From NCBI RefSeq assembly GCF_000834635.1, contig NZ_JXQV01000002.1, forward strand, positions 67,001 through 131,000: a stretch of DNA of 64,000 bases. Direction: 5' to 3'. Origin of the DNA: Agrobacterium tumefaciens (lineage in GTDB: Bacteria > Pseudomonadota > Alphaproteobacteria > Rhizobiales > Rhizobiaceae). Position 1 is the stretch's first letter. Every line of letters starts with the position of its first letter. Positions 56,435 to 64,000 of this stretch are shown here, one piece after another. The notes below the pieces were generated by a model. It did no database searches. It saw only the letters and a list, made by a program, of their open reading frames with translations, and was not told the origin of the DNA. Both the position numbers and the translations under genes were made by a program.

Positions 56435-57472
56435 TCAATCCTCCATGACCTCTCCCGGGCCGCCGGCATCGTGTCCGCCAGGGTCAAGGGCCGGCGCAGC
56501 CGGGCGAAGCCTCCCTTGACGCGGGAGGCGCGAATGTGGCAGGCCGTTTATTTCTCCTTCCTTTTCGTGCTTCTCCCTTTCCTGACATTTCAGGACCTCG
56601 TTCCAGTCGTCCGTCGACGGTCGCAGACGCAAGCAATCGCATCCAGCCTGATCGGCCACTTGACGAAGGCGATATGCAAAGGCCTCGCCCTGGCGATTGG
56701 CGTCGGTCGCCGCAACAAGTTGCACATCCGGGTGCCGAGCCAGTTGTCGTAACGCTGCGGCAGTGTTCGGCGACCACCCGCCGCCGGTGCTGAGATAGAG
56801 GGTGTCTTCTCGCATCCCCTCGATTGCTGCGAGGCTCATTGCATCGATCGCAGCTTCCGTCACACAAAGCCGATGGGCTCCGGATGGGCCGAGCCGGAAC
56901 AGCACCTTCGCGCCGCCCGTCGCAAAGCCCCGCCAGTCCGGGCCGCGTTCTTCCCAGCCACAGATGTTACCGTCCTCGTCAACATGGCCAGCCCACATGC
57001 TTCCGTAAGGGCCTTCACGAAGTACACCCTGTTTGATGGCACTCTTCAGAATCCGTCCCGGTACGAAGCGCGTAAACCGCAGGTAGCGCCAGGCTTCAGA
57101 TGACGGCCGAGGCTTGCGACGCGATATCCATCGATCATGGATCGTCGCAATCGCTGGTTTTGTTGGCGCTGCCGCAATCCACGCCGGTTCTGCCGACTGA
57201 AAGCCGATGAGACCGGCTACACGGTCCACCGCCTCCAGAAAGCCGCCTCCGTCGAGGCGTGCAACAAGTGAGAACACGTCGCCCTTGTCATCGCCTAGCG
57301 GATCGAACCAACCCTGGCCACCATGGGTGACGATAACGATCTCACCGCCGCGGCGGTATTTCAAAGCCCGGCAGGTGCTTTCCTTCACGTCGATCGCGAA
57401 GCCCGATGTCTCCAGAACGGCTCCGCACCCGACCCGTTCGCGAATTTCCTCAATATCGCTTCGCTTCATCAT
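56435..57472 (-). CDS. DUF3991/Toprim domain protein
   Basis: The protein (about 345 residues from ATG 57472) has the DUF3991 start KRSDIEEIRERVGCGAVLET and the segment GGQGWFDPLGDDKGDVFSLV. A Toprim fold follows with AHRLCVTEAAIDAMSLAAIE and QLVAATDANRQGEAFAYRLR, giving the Glu and D-x-N catalytic positions. Toprim proteins of this type act as primase-like enzymes on plasmids. The frame is open further up to 57676, but that part is Pro/Arg-rich and atypical. The last ~35 residues also look like translated leader. Confidence 0.82.
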   Translation of the reverse strand: MMKRSDIEEIRERVGCGAVLETSGFAIDVKESTCRALKYRRGGEIVIVTHGGQGWFDPLGDDKGDVFSLVARLDGGGFLEAVDRVAGLIGFQSAEPAWIAAAPTKPAIATIHDRWISRRKPRPSSEAWRYLRFTRFVPGRILKSAIKQGVLREGPYGSMWAGHVDEDGNICGWEERGPDWRGFATGGAKVLFRLGPSGAHRLCVTEAAIDAMSLAAIEGMREDTLYLSTGGGWSPNTAAALRQLARHPDVQLVAATDANRQGEAFAYRLRQVADQAGCDCLRLRPSTDDWNEVLKCQEREKHEKEGEINGLPHSRLPRQGRLRPAAPALDPGGHDAGGPGEVMED

Positions 57473-57477
57473 CTTTT

Positions 57478-57494
57478 CGATCGCCTGGCGATCG
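57478..57494 (-). promoter_or_regulatory. Hairpin at the Toprim gene start
   Basis: CGATCGC (57478-57484) and GCGATCG (57488-57494) form a perfect 7-bp stem with a 3-base loop directly before ATG 57472. It would overlap the ribosome binding region and could limit translation. Confidence 0.45.
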
Positions 57495-57662
57495 TCCCTT
57501 GTTAATTTCCTTTCCGCGTTCTTCGCGGCCCCCTTCACGTCCGGCGCGAAGAGCAAAGGCGGCAAGGGCGGGGTTGGCAATTGGTGAATCCTGCAAGGGA
57601 TTCGCCAGCCCCGGCGTCGCTTCCCTTGCCACCGCTCGCTCGCAAGCGGCAGCCGGAACGGC

Positions 57663-57685
57663 AAAAGGCGGCTCAATGAGCCGCC
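57663..57685 (-). terminator. Rho-independent terminator overlapping a stop codon
   Basis: GGCGGCT (57667-57673) and AGCCGCC (57679-57685) form a 7-bp stem with a 5-base loop. On the minus strand four T residues follow (57663-57666). The stem includes the stop codon of the 58-residue gene, so it may separate that gene from the Toprim gene. Confidence 0.7.
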
Positions 57686-57849
57686 CAGGGAAAAAACTCG
57701 TGCACGATTTCGAGGTCGTCGCCGTCGTCGATCTCGTCGGAGGGTAGGACGCCGTATTCGCCGTCGACTGCAAAGGCGGTGACCGGGACCATCAGGTCAC
57801 GGGAGAGTTGGAAGGCGTGGGACTGTGCGAGAGAAAGATCGTGCGACAT
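57673..57849 (-). CDS. 58-residue conserved-type plasmid protein
   Basis: This short gene encodes MSHDLSLAQSHAFQLSRDLM, then VPVTAFAVDGEYGVLPSDEI and an acidic end DDGDDLEIVHEFFPWAAH. The composition (an N-terminal helix, a small strand pair, an acidic C-terminus) and the clean codon use look real. Its stop codon lies in the stem of a terminator. I recognise the type from rhizobial plasmids beside Toprim/DUF1419 genes. The function is unknown. Confidence 0.7.
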   Translation of the reverse strand: MSHDLSLAQSHAFQLSRDLMVPVTAFAVDGEYGVLPSDEIDDGDDLEIVHEFFPWAAH

Positions 57850-58063
57850 CGTGATCGGCTCCAGTTGGGGAGCGGGCCAATTCCCGCTCGATGGTTCCGA
57901 AAAGGCCCTGAGACGGGCGCGATCACCTCGCAGGCAAAGCCAAGAGGCCGCAGCGTGGCTGCGGACCCTTCACGGGTTGATCGTGGAAGATCCGGATCTG
58001 GGCCAGGAAGCCATCGACAGAGAGCGGGATTGGCCGTGGTTCATGCTGGCGATCACGAGGTGA
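57779..58063 (+). CDS. Possible hypothetical protein, start uncertain
   Basis: The frame from GTG 57779 gives 94 residues. Only the second half (RRQSQEAAAWLRTLHGLIVE, then DPDLGQEAIDRERDWPWFML) looks protein-like, and the first part is antisense to the 58-residue gene. It may start later or be a remnant. Confidence 0.3.
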   Translation: MTGTIRSRESWKAWDCARERSCDIVIGSSWGAGQFPLDGSEKALRRARSPRRQSQEAAAWLRTLHGLIVEDPDLGQEAIDRERDWPWFMLAITR

Positions 58064-58327
58064 TGCGGCGTGTTGTCCCGTACCTATGCGGGCCAAACTT
58101 AAGACAGTTCTGATGGGGCTCATTCGATAAGGGACGAGACCTATGTGAGCGGAGATGACGCGATCGTTCGCATTCCGGCCTGACCTCCCGACCTGTTGTC
58201 ATCCTGTCAATTTCGCCAGGTATCGGCGGTTCGAGAAAGCCATTTTACTGATGACCGACGGTTCTGATGAGCGAAATGGTTATGAACCTGATAGCGATGC
58301 CTGAAGAAACGCGGGAGTGGATAGGAC
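58064..58327. other. Intergenic, border of plasmid module and metabolic genes
   Basis: No gene or strong structure is seen. It precedes the AtzG-like gene and should hold its promoter. Confidence 0.4.
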
Positions 58328-58558
58328 ATGCTTGGCCGTGACGAATTTTCGGTGTTGATCGAACGGGCAGGGCTGAAACTTGACGACGACCAATTTGAAG
58401 CTGCCCGCGCATCATACGCAAATCTCCGGGTCCTGACTGATTGGGTGCGAATACCGCGTGATCGCCGGGTGGAATCTCCCCACGTGTTTCGTGTCGATGG
58501 ACCAGCAATTCCAAGGCCCTGCACCACGGACGATCGACCTTCGACGGACGAGGTGTGA
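58328..58558 (+). CDS. AtzG-like small amidase partner
   Basis: The 76-residue protein has a helix pair (FSVLIERAGLKLDDDQFEAA, then RASYANLRVLTDWVRIPRD) and an E-x-P-H-V-F-x-V end. This is the pattern of AtzG/DUF4089 proteins, the GatC-like partners of AtzE-type amidases. It is followed after 3 bases by the amidase gene, which supports the pairing. Confidence 0.7.
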   Translation: MLGRDEFSVLIERAGLKLDDDQFEAARASYANLRVLTDWVRIPRDRRVESPHVFRVDGPAIPRPCTTDDRPSTDEV

Positions 58559-58561
58559 CAG

Positions 58562-60079
58562 ATGTCGGAGCTCTGGGAACTTGGGATAGCTGAAACCGCA
58601 CGAATGATTGCTCGAAAACAAATCTCACCCGTCGAGGTGGTTGATCACTTTCTTGCACGTGCTACGGCACTCAATTCCACACTCCATTGTTTCCTGACGA
58701 TCGAGGAGGATCTCGCACGCGTTGCAGCCCGCAAGGCTGAGGCTGAAATCATGGAAGGCCAGTACAAAGGACCTCTGCATGGCATTCCGTACTCGGTGAA
58801 AGACATCATTGATGTCTCGGGCCTTCCGACCACCAACAATTCTCGCCTCACACTGGGTGACGTCGCAACCTCAGACGCCTCAGTCGTCGCAAGGCTTCGC
58901 GCGGCTGGCGCTATTTTGCTGGGTAAGACCGAAACACAGGAGTTCGCCATGGGTGGGCCGGATTTCAGCCTGCCCTTTGGGCCAGCACGCAATCCGTGGG
59001 CTCTCGATCGCTTCACCGGGGGCTCATCAAGTGGGTCGGCGGCAGCCGTCGCTGCGGGAACGGTCCCGCTTGCGATCGGAACGGACACGGGCGGATCGAT
59101 AAGGACGCCGTCAGCCTATTGCGGCATTGCGGGGATGAAGCCGACATATGGTCGTGTGAGCCGCCGGGGAATGACACCGCAAGCCTATTCCATGGAGACA
59201 GCCGGCCCAATGACGTGGTCCGTTGAGGACAATGCGATAGCACTCCAGGCTCTTGCAGGTCATGACCCCGGTGACCCGTCTTCAGTCGACATTCCGTCTC
59301 AACCTTGGACGGAGGCTACGTCTTTAGGCGTGTGTGGCATGAGGATAGGTCTCCTGCGCAGTTTCCATGAAGAGGAGCCCAGTTCCTTTTCAGACGAATG
59401 TGTCGCCGTTTTCGAAGAGGCTGCCAGACTTTTTGAAGACGCTGGTGCCACCACCACGGATGTATCATTATCACCTCTGCGTCACTATTTTGCCGCCCAG
59501 CGCGTCATCATGTATAGCGAGGCGGCAGCCGTCCACGAAGACGATTTCAGGCGCAATCTTCATCTCTATGGTGCGTATTCGGTCGAGCGCTTTTTACCAG
59601 GCTTCTTGCTGACCGCGACCGATTACCTCCAGGCATGCCGCCGGCGTGGGGAACTGACCACAGAGCTCGCCGAGGCCTTTTCATCTGTCGATCTGCTTTT
59701 GGTGATCGGTGCGCTTGGCGTCGCACCTCTCATCCGTGACGTGGCAAAAAACTCCCTTGTGAATGGGACCCCGTCCGTCAATGCCGCTTTTAACCTGACG
59801 GGCTCGCCAGCCATGAGTGTACCTGCGGGTTTCGGTGCTGACGGCCTGCCGCTTTCGGTCCAGATCGTCGGGCGCAATTTCGACGAGTTCAGTATCTATC
59901 GCGCGGCTCAAGTCATCGAAGACGGAATGGGCTGTAGAGCAATCCGCTCACAAGCCAGTCGTCAAGGGCTAGGAAGACCTGACGGGGATGAGATCGGCCC
60001 ATGGCTCCGTGATATCCGTCCACCCAACAAGAGCTCGGAAGCCGCCGGCTCATTGAGCGATGGGGCGAGATCGTTCTGA
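58562..60079 (+). CDS. Amidase of the AtzE/GatA (amidase signature) family
   Basis: The 505-residue protein has the Ser-cisSer-Lys triad context: Lys in PYSVKDIIDVSG (near residue 80), and the serines in GGSSSGSAAAVAAGTVPLAI and TDTGGSIRTPSAYCGIAG (about 155-185). The end carries GLPLSVQIVGRNFDEFSIYR. With the AtzG-like partner it is probably an AtzE-type hydrolase of carboxybiuret-like or other amides. The last ~35 residues are unusual. Substrate cannot be assigned. Confidence 0.88.
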   Translation: MSELWELGIAETARMIARKQISPVEVVDHFLARATALNSTLHCFLTIEEDLARVAARKAEAEIMEGQYKGPLHGIPYSVKDIIDVSGLPTTNNSRLTLGDVATSDASVVARLRAAGAILLGKTETQEFAMGGPDFSLPFGPARNPWALDRFTGGSSSGSAAAVAAGTVPLAIGTDTGGSIRTPSAYCGIAGMKPTYGRVSRRGMTPQAYSMETAGPMTWSVEDNAIALQALAGHDPGDPSSVDIPSQPWTEATSLGVCGMRIGLLRSFHEEEPSSFSDECVAVFEEAARLFEDAGATTTDVSLSPLRHYFAAQRVIMYSEAAAVHEDDFRRNLHLYGAYSVERFLPGFLLTATDYLQACRRRGELTTELAEAFSSVDLLLVIGALGVAPLIRDVAKNSLVNGTPSVNAAFNLTGSPAMSVPAGFGADGLPLSVQIVGRNFDEFSIYRAAQVIEDGMGCRAIRSQASRQGLGRPDGDEIGPWLRDIRPPNKSSEAAGSLSDGARSF

Positions 60080-60571
60080 TCGTCGTCGGTGCATGCCTGT
60101 GGGTGCCTTCTCAGCAATCGCAGCACCTGTCTTGTTTTGATCGCCGTCGCCACCGCAACAGGGAAGCGCGACTGATGGCCATCGCCCATGTTTTTTTGGC
60201 CGCTGCAGAGTTTGGCTGAACATCAACGACTGGCACTGGCGCGAACCATGACGGTGCGCAAACCGGTCGGGGGGCGGACGTCGTCAAAACTGCCGGGGCT
60301 GATAGAGCTGGTGATGGCGAGGCCATTGGTGTCGGCCGCGATAATCGCCACGGAACCTGGTGTCACGCCGCGTGCGGCGCTGCGGATCGTCGACGCAAGT
60401 TTGGTGACCGCTTCGTTGATTGTCTCGTCCTTCTTGTTGCGCTCCGCCGCTGACGAACGATCGGTCGATTTGAGGGGGTGACAGGATGTTCTTTCAAAAG
60501 TCTCAGAGACGCGGGCTCTGTCCCGAAGCCTCGGCGCAGTCGCAAATGCCAAGGGAGTGACTGCTCACGAC
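60080..60571. other. Intergenic, with possible gene remnant on the minus strand
   Basis: A minus-strand frame from TTG 60552 to 60223 lies 20 bases after the ABC transporter operon. Its second half (ETINEAVTKLASTIRSAARG, then VTPGSVAIIAADTNGLAITS) looks protein-like, its first half does not. It may be the end of a truncated hydrolase gene. Nothing else is seen. Confidence 0.35.
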
Positions 60572-61348
60572 TCACGAGGCCCCTTGGGCCACCGGATATT
60601 TCCCGCTCAACCCATTGACGGATTCATCAAAGAGCATCTGGGAATAGGGATGATGCGTCACACCGCGTTGCAGGTCTTCCTTCGTCAGTTCATCGACAAA
60701 ACTGCCGTCCTTCATAACCAGCACGCGGTCGCACATGTGGGCGATCACGGAAAGATCGTGGCTGACGAGCACATAGGTCAATGTTCGCTCATCTCTCAAA
60801 TCGCACAATAAGTTGAGAACTTCAGCCTGTACCGAAACGTCCAGTGCTGACGTCGGCTCATCCAGAAGCAAAATGTCTGGCTCCAACATCAGCGCCCGGG
60901 CGATTGCAACGCGCTGGCGCTGCCCTCCAGAGAGCTGATGCGGGAAGCGATCAGCAAAGCTGGTTGGCAGGCCAACCTGCTCCAACGCACCGGCAACTCT
61001 GTCCCAGCCAGCGCCCTTTTTCATGGCGCGAATGGGTTCTGCCAACACTCTTTCTATGCGGTGGCGAGGATGGATGGAGCCGTAGGGGTCCTGAAACACC
61101 ATTTGCGCCAGCAGCAATTGTTCCTTGCTACGTTCCCGATCGACCGGCGTCCCCGCAAGGGAGATCGTTCCCTGCCAGTGCCTGTCCAGCCCCGCTAGAG
61201 AGCGAAGTACTGTGGATTTTCCGCAGCCCGATTCTCCAACGATTCCCAGTGTCTCACCCTTTTTCACGGAGAAGGACACCGATTTAACAACTTGCTTGCG
61301 AGCTTCGCCCTGAGCGAAAGACACCGACAGGTCCTTGACCTCAATCAT
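60572..61348 (-). CDS. Peptide ABC transporter ATP-binding protein (DppF/OppF-like)
   Basis: The 258-residue ATPase has Walker A GESGCGKST near residue 37, the signature LSGGQRQRVAIARAL, and Walker B DILLLDEPTSALD with a following H-loop SHDLSVI. It is short for OppF, lacking the usual C-terminal extension. Its ATG overlaps the stop of the preceding ATPase gene. It powers uptake of a peptide or nickel-like substrate with its neighbours. Confidence 0.92.
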   Translation of the reverse strand: MIEVKDLSVSFAQGEARKQVVKSVSFSVKKGETLGIVGESGCGKSTVLRSLAGLDRHWQGTISLAGTPVDRERSKEQLLLAQMVFQDPYGSIHPRHRIERVLAEPIRAMKKGAGWDRVAGALEQVGLPTSFADRFPHQLSGGQRQRVAIARALMLEPDILLLDEPTSALDVSVQAEVLNLLCDLRDERTLTYVLVSHDLSVIAHMCDRVLVMKDGSFVDELTKEDLQRGVTHHPYSQMLFDESVNGLSGKYPVAQGAS

Positions 61349-62187
61349 GATAGGCTCCCTGCTGCATTGATGGCTTGGCGATCCAGAACCTGCAAGCGGG
61401 AAACAGGATGTTTGGGATCTGGCATGGCGGCAATCAGCCCACGCGTGTAGGGATGTTTCGCTTCCTCAATGCTGCTCAGCGTTTCGATAACCTGTCCCTG
61501 ATACATGACGAGTATTCTTTCGCAAAAGGATGCGACCATGCGAATGTCGTGGCTGATGAGCAGAAGTGCCGAATTGTTTTCTCGCACCAGTTCGTCGAGA
61601 AGCCTCAGGACATCGCCTCTGACGCTGACATCCAACGCCGATGTTGGCTCATCGGCGATGACAAGACGCGGCTTGGCCAGCAGCATCATTGCAATCATGA
61701 CCCGTTGACCCATGCCACCGGAAATCTGGTGCGGGTAGAGTTCCATCGTACGTTCAACATCTGCGATACGGACTTTTCCAAGCATTTCAGCAGCAAGCTC
61801 AAAAGCGCGTTTCTTGCCAATTTTCCGGTGCAAAAGAGCCGCCTCAGCTACCTGTTTGCCAACTTTGAGCACGGGGTTGAGGGAGTACCGCGGGTCCTGC
61901 ATAATCAGTGCTATGCGGTTGCCACGAAGGCCGCGCATTGCTTTTTCACTGCGGCTCAGAAGTGGCGCAGCTTCGAAATCGAGCGTTGTTGCCTCTACTC
62001 GGGCAGAGGGCGGCAAAAGCCGCATGATTGCGCGCCCAAGCGTAGATTTGCCCGAGCCAGATTCGCCAACAATGCCGACCCGCTCTGCGCCGAGATCAAA
62101 ACTCACATTTCGGACGGCCGGAATTTCCGCCCGCCCGAAACGGACTGACAAATCCCTGACTTTGAGAATAGTTTCATTATCGGGCAT
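61345..62187 (-). CDS. Peptide ABC transporter ATP-binding protein (DppD/OppD-like)
   Basis: The 280-residue ATPase begins MPDNETILKVRDLSVRFG and has Walker A GESGSGKST, the signature ISGGMGQRVMIAMML, Walker B LVIADEPTSALDV and the OppD-type end HPYTRGLIAAMPDPKHP. ATG 62187 gives the family start and overlaps the upstream permease gene by 11 bases. The frame is open further upstream but that part is antisense-like to the permease. Confidence 0.92.
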   Translation of the reverse strand: MPDNETILKVRDLSVRFGRAEIPAVRNVSFDLGAERVGIVGESGSGKSTLGRAIMRLLPPSARVEATTLDFEAAPLLSRSEKAMRGLRGNRIALIMQDPRYSLNPVLKVGKQVAEAALLHRKIGKKRAFELAAEMLGKVRIADVERTMELYPHQISGGMGQRVMIAMMLLAKPRLVIADEPTSALDVSVRGDVLRLLDELVRENNSALLLISHDIRMVASFCERILVMYQGQVIETLSSIEEAKHPYTRGLIAAMPDPKHPVSRLQVLDRQAINAAGSLS

Positions 62188-63076
62188 GGCGTGGATCCAG
62201 AATATCGCGAAGCGTATCTCCAACAAGGTTGAACGCAAGGCTGGTGACGAGAATGGCGATGCCCGGCATGACGGCAACCCACCAGTTATCGAGCATAAAT
62301 TTGCGTCCGTTGGAAATCATCGCGCCCCATTCCGGTTCCGGGGGTTGTGCTCCCAAACCGAGAAAACCAAGCGCTGCCGCCGTAAGAATGACGCCCGCCA
62401 TGCTGAGAGTTAGCCGTACGACAACAGAGGGAATGCACATCGGTGCGATGTAGAGCAGCAGTAATCTGGTCCCTGAGGCCCCGTAAAGTCTGGCAGCAGC
62501 CACGTAGTCTGTGTTGCGTACAATCAGGGTTTCGGCGCGAGCCAATCGCGCAATCGGAGGCCATCCCGTCAAGGAAATGGCGATTATGGCGGTGTTGAGG
62601 CCAGCGCCAAGGGCTGCGGCGAAGGCCAGTGCGAGGATCAATGAGGGAAAGCTAAGGACAATGTCTGTCGCTCTCATCAAGAATGCATCGGTTCGTCCCC
62701 CCACGAAGCCAGCCACAATGCCAATCAACAGGCCAATAGGGCCGACGATCAGCGAAACGGCGAGGACCGTTTGGATGGTAATGCGAGTGCCAAAGATGAG
62801 GCGAGAAAGAATATCGCGTCCGAACTCATCCGTTCCAGCCCAATGGGCAAAACTCGGCGGTTGCAGCGCCTGCGAAAGATTTTGCGAGGTCGCACTGTAA
62901 GGCGCAATCCACGGGGCAAGAATGGCAACGATGACCAGCAAGAGCAGGACGGCAAAACCGAACATTCCCAGAGGTTCATCTGCCAGCTTTTTGAAAAAGC
63001 TCTTGAAGCTGCCAGTGGCCCGGCCAAGAGCACCCGATGCTTGGGGACGGGCGGCCAGTGTTTGACTCGTGTTCAT
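62177..63076 (-). CDS. Peptide ABC transporter permease (DppC/OppC-like)
   Basis: The 299-residue permease has a cytosolic start, about six membrane segments, and the typical QPPSFAHWAGTDEFGRDILS segment and the EAA loop VRNTDYVAAARLYGASGTRL. The family end GDTLRDILDPRHAR is present. ATG 63076 overlaps the dppB-like stop as ATGA. Confidence 0.93.
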   Translation of the reverse strand: MNTSQTLAARPQASGALGRATGSFKSFFKKLADEPLGMFGFAVLLLLVIVAILAPWIAPYSATSQNLSQALQPPSFAHWAGTDEFGRDILSRLIFGTRITIQTVLAVSLIVGPIGLLIGIVAGFVGGRTDAFLMRATDIVLSFPSLILALAFAAALGAGLNTAIIAISLTGWPPIARLARAETLIVRNTDYVAAARLYGASGTRLLLLYIAPMCIPSVVVRLTLSMAGVILTAAALGFLGLGAQPPEPEWGAMISNGRKFMLDNWWVAVMPGIAILVTSLAFNLVGDTLRDILDPRHAR

Positions 63077-64000
63077 GTCGTGGCCTCTCTCGTGCGGGGA
63101 TCGAAAACAAGATATGCCAGATCGGAAAGGAAATTCAGCATCATGAAGATCAATCCAATGATAAGTGTGCCTGCCAAAACGGCATTCATGTCGCCGTTCA
63201 TCAAGGCGTTGGTCATGTATTGACCGATGCCGGGCCATGAAAACACGATCTCGGTCACAACCGCACCTTCAAGCAAGCCGCCATAGGAAATCGCCAAAAC
63301 TGTTATGAGCTGCACGGCGATGTTTGGCAGAAGATGGCGCGTTACGATGCGCATACTCGATGCGCCTTTGGCGCGTGCGGCCACGACATAGTCCTGGTTT
63401 AACTGCTCCAGAGTGAAGCTGCGCGTCATGCGAGTGATGTACGCCATCGCCGAATAAGCAAGAATACAGGCGGGGAGAATGATATGGTGAACTGCATTCC
63501 AGAACACCTCCGTGTCGCCAGCCATGAGGCTGTCGATCAAAAGTAGACCGGTTTTGGGCTCGACAAGGCCTTCCAGATAGACATCCACGCGTCCCGGACT
63601 GCCAGCCCATTGAAGACCTGCATAAAAAATCACCAAACCCACGATGCCGAACCAGAAAACTGGAATGGAATGGCCAACGAGCGAGATGACCCGCGTAAAT
63701 TTGTCGAACCAGCTATCGCGAAAGAAAGCTGCTGTCATACCTAGCGGGACGCCCAACAGCGTCGATATGACAACCGCCAAAGTTGCGAGTTCCAAGGTTG
63801 CTGGAAACGCATTCTTGAGATCTTCAGTGACAGGGTTGCCCGTGAGGATCGCTGTACCGAGATCTCCTTGAAACAGGGAGGTCATGTACAACCAGAACTG
63901 ATGATAAAGCGGTAGATCCAGGCCCAGCCGCTCCCGCATTGCCTGATAGGCCGTGGGATCGGCCAGTTCGCCAACGATCGCACCGACCGGATCGGTCGGC
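63073..64000 (-). CDS. Peptide ABC transporter permease (DppB/OppB-like), 5' end missing
   Basis: The reading frame is open to the window edge. Residues before ATG 63939 (PTDPVGAIVGELADPTAYQA) belong to the family, so the start lies outside. The rest has the DppB core LGLDLPLYHQFWLYMTSLFQ, GDLGTAI, several membrane helices and the EAA loop LNQDYVVAARAKGASSMRIV. With the two ATPases and DppC-like permease it forms one operon. The binding protein gene is expected outside the window. Confidence 0.93.
   Translation of the reverse strand, partial: PTDPVGAIVGELADPTAYQAMRERLGLDLPLYHQFWLYMTSLFQGDLGTAILTGNPVTEDLKNAFPATLELATLAVVISTLLGVPLGMTAAFFRDSWFDKFTRVISLVGHSIPVFWFGIVGLVIFYAGLQWAGSPGRVDVYLEGLVEPKTGLLLIDSLMAGDTEVFWNAVHHIILPACILAYSAMAYITRMTRSFTLEQLNQDYVVAARAKGASSMRIVTRHLLPNIAVQLITVLAISYGGLLEGAVVTEIVFSWPGIGQYMTNALMNGDMNAVLAGTLIIGLIFMMLNFLSDLAYLVFDPRTREATT

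Noticed and set aside
60188..60481. Plus-strand open frame of 97 codons after the amidase
   Set aside because: It is antisense to a more protein-like minus-strand frame and has no domain.

Overview
The window looks like part of a large conjugative plasmid, or a replicon integrated with one, from an alphaproteobacterium of the order Rhizobiales (Rhizobium/Agrobacterium or Brucella/Ochrobactrum relatives). The evidence is a repABC replication and partition operon, a quorum-sensing controlled Ti-type conjugation system (traI-trb, traR-traM, traAFBH, oriT, traCDG), high GC content with Rhizobiales-like start sites, and typical alphaproteobacterial plasmid genes (DUF736, ArdC, ParB-like, methylase-helicase, Toprim, DUF1419). 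No rRNA, tRNA or CRISPR array was recognised.

Layout. 1-3205 holds the end of an MFS exporter and a small redox module (SAM methyltransferase and FAD oxidoreductase) divergent from an Rrf2 regulator. 3506-4459 encodes a protein with two AP2-like DNA-binding domains. 4660-10706 is an orphan type VI secretion VgrG island: VgrG, DUF4123 adaptor, accessory protein, WHH nuclease effector, SUKH-type immunity protein, a CDC123-like ATP-grasp protein and PAAR, followed by an exported TonB-C-like protein. 11995-13081 is a decayed gene. 13570-17688 is the repABC operon on the minus strand with its antisense RNA. 18075-28219 is traI-trbBCDEJKLFGHI, followed by traR and the convergent antiactivator traM.

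29723-31762 is an insertion between the two transfer blocks: a small XRE regulator, a Fic protein and six 24-bp tandem repeats. 31798-40695 holds traH-traB-traF-traA on the minus strand, oriT, and traC-traD-traG plus a secreted nuclease on the plus strand. 40976-57849 is a mostly minus-strand plasmid maintenance/establishment module: WGR protein, TrlF remnant, DUF736, ArdC, ParB-like protein, DUF7007 remnant, IHF-like protein, a giant methylase-helicase, DUF1419, Toprim and a 58-residue protein. Several of these genes share GC-rich hairpins in their 5' leaders. 58328-64000 is metabolic: an AtzG-like/amidase pair facing an oligopeptide ABC transporter operon cut by the window edge.

How the parts fit. 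TraI should make an acyl-homoserine lactone that lets TraR activate transfer through lux-box-like sites; such sites are visible before traI and beside oriT. TraM would hold TraR in check. TraA nicks at oriT, TraG couples the DNA to the Trb channel, and ArdC, the ParB-like protein and the methylase-helicase probably help the DNA establish in a recipient. The VgrG island would use a type VI apparatus encoded elsewhere.
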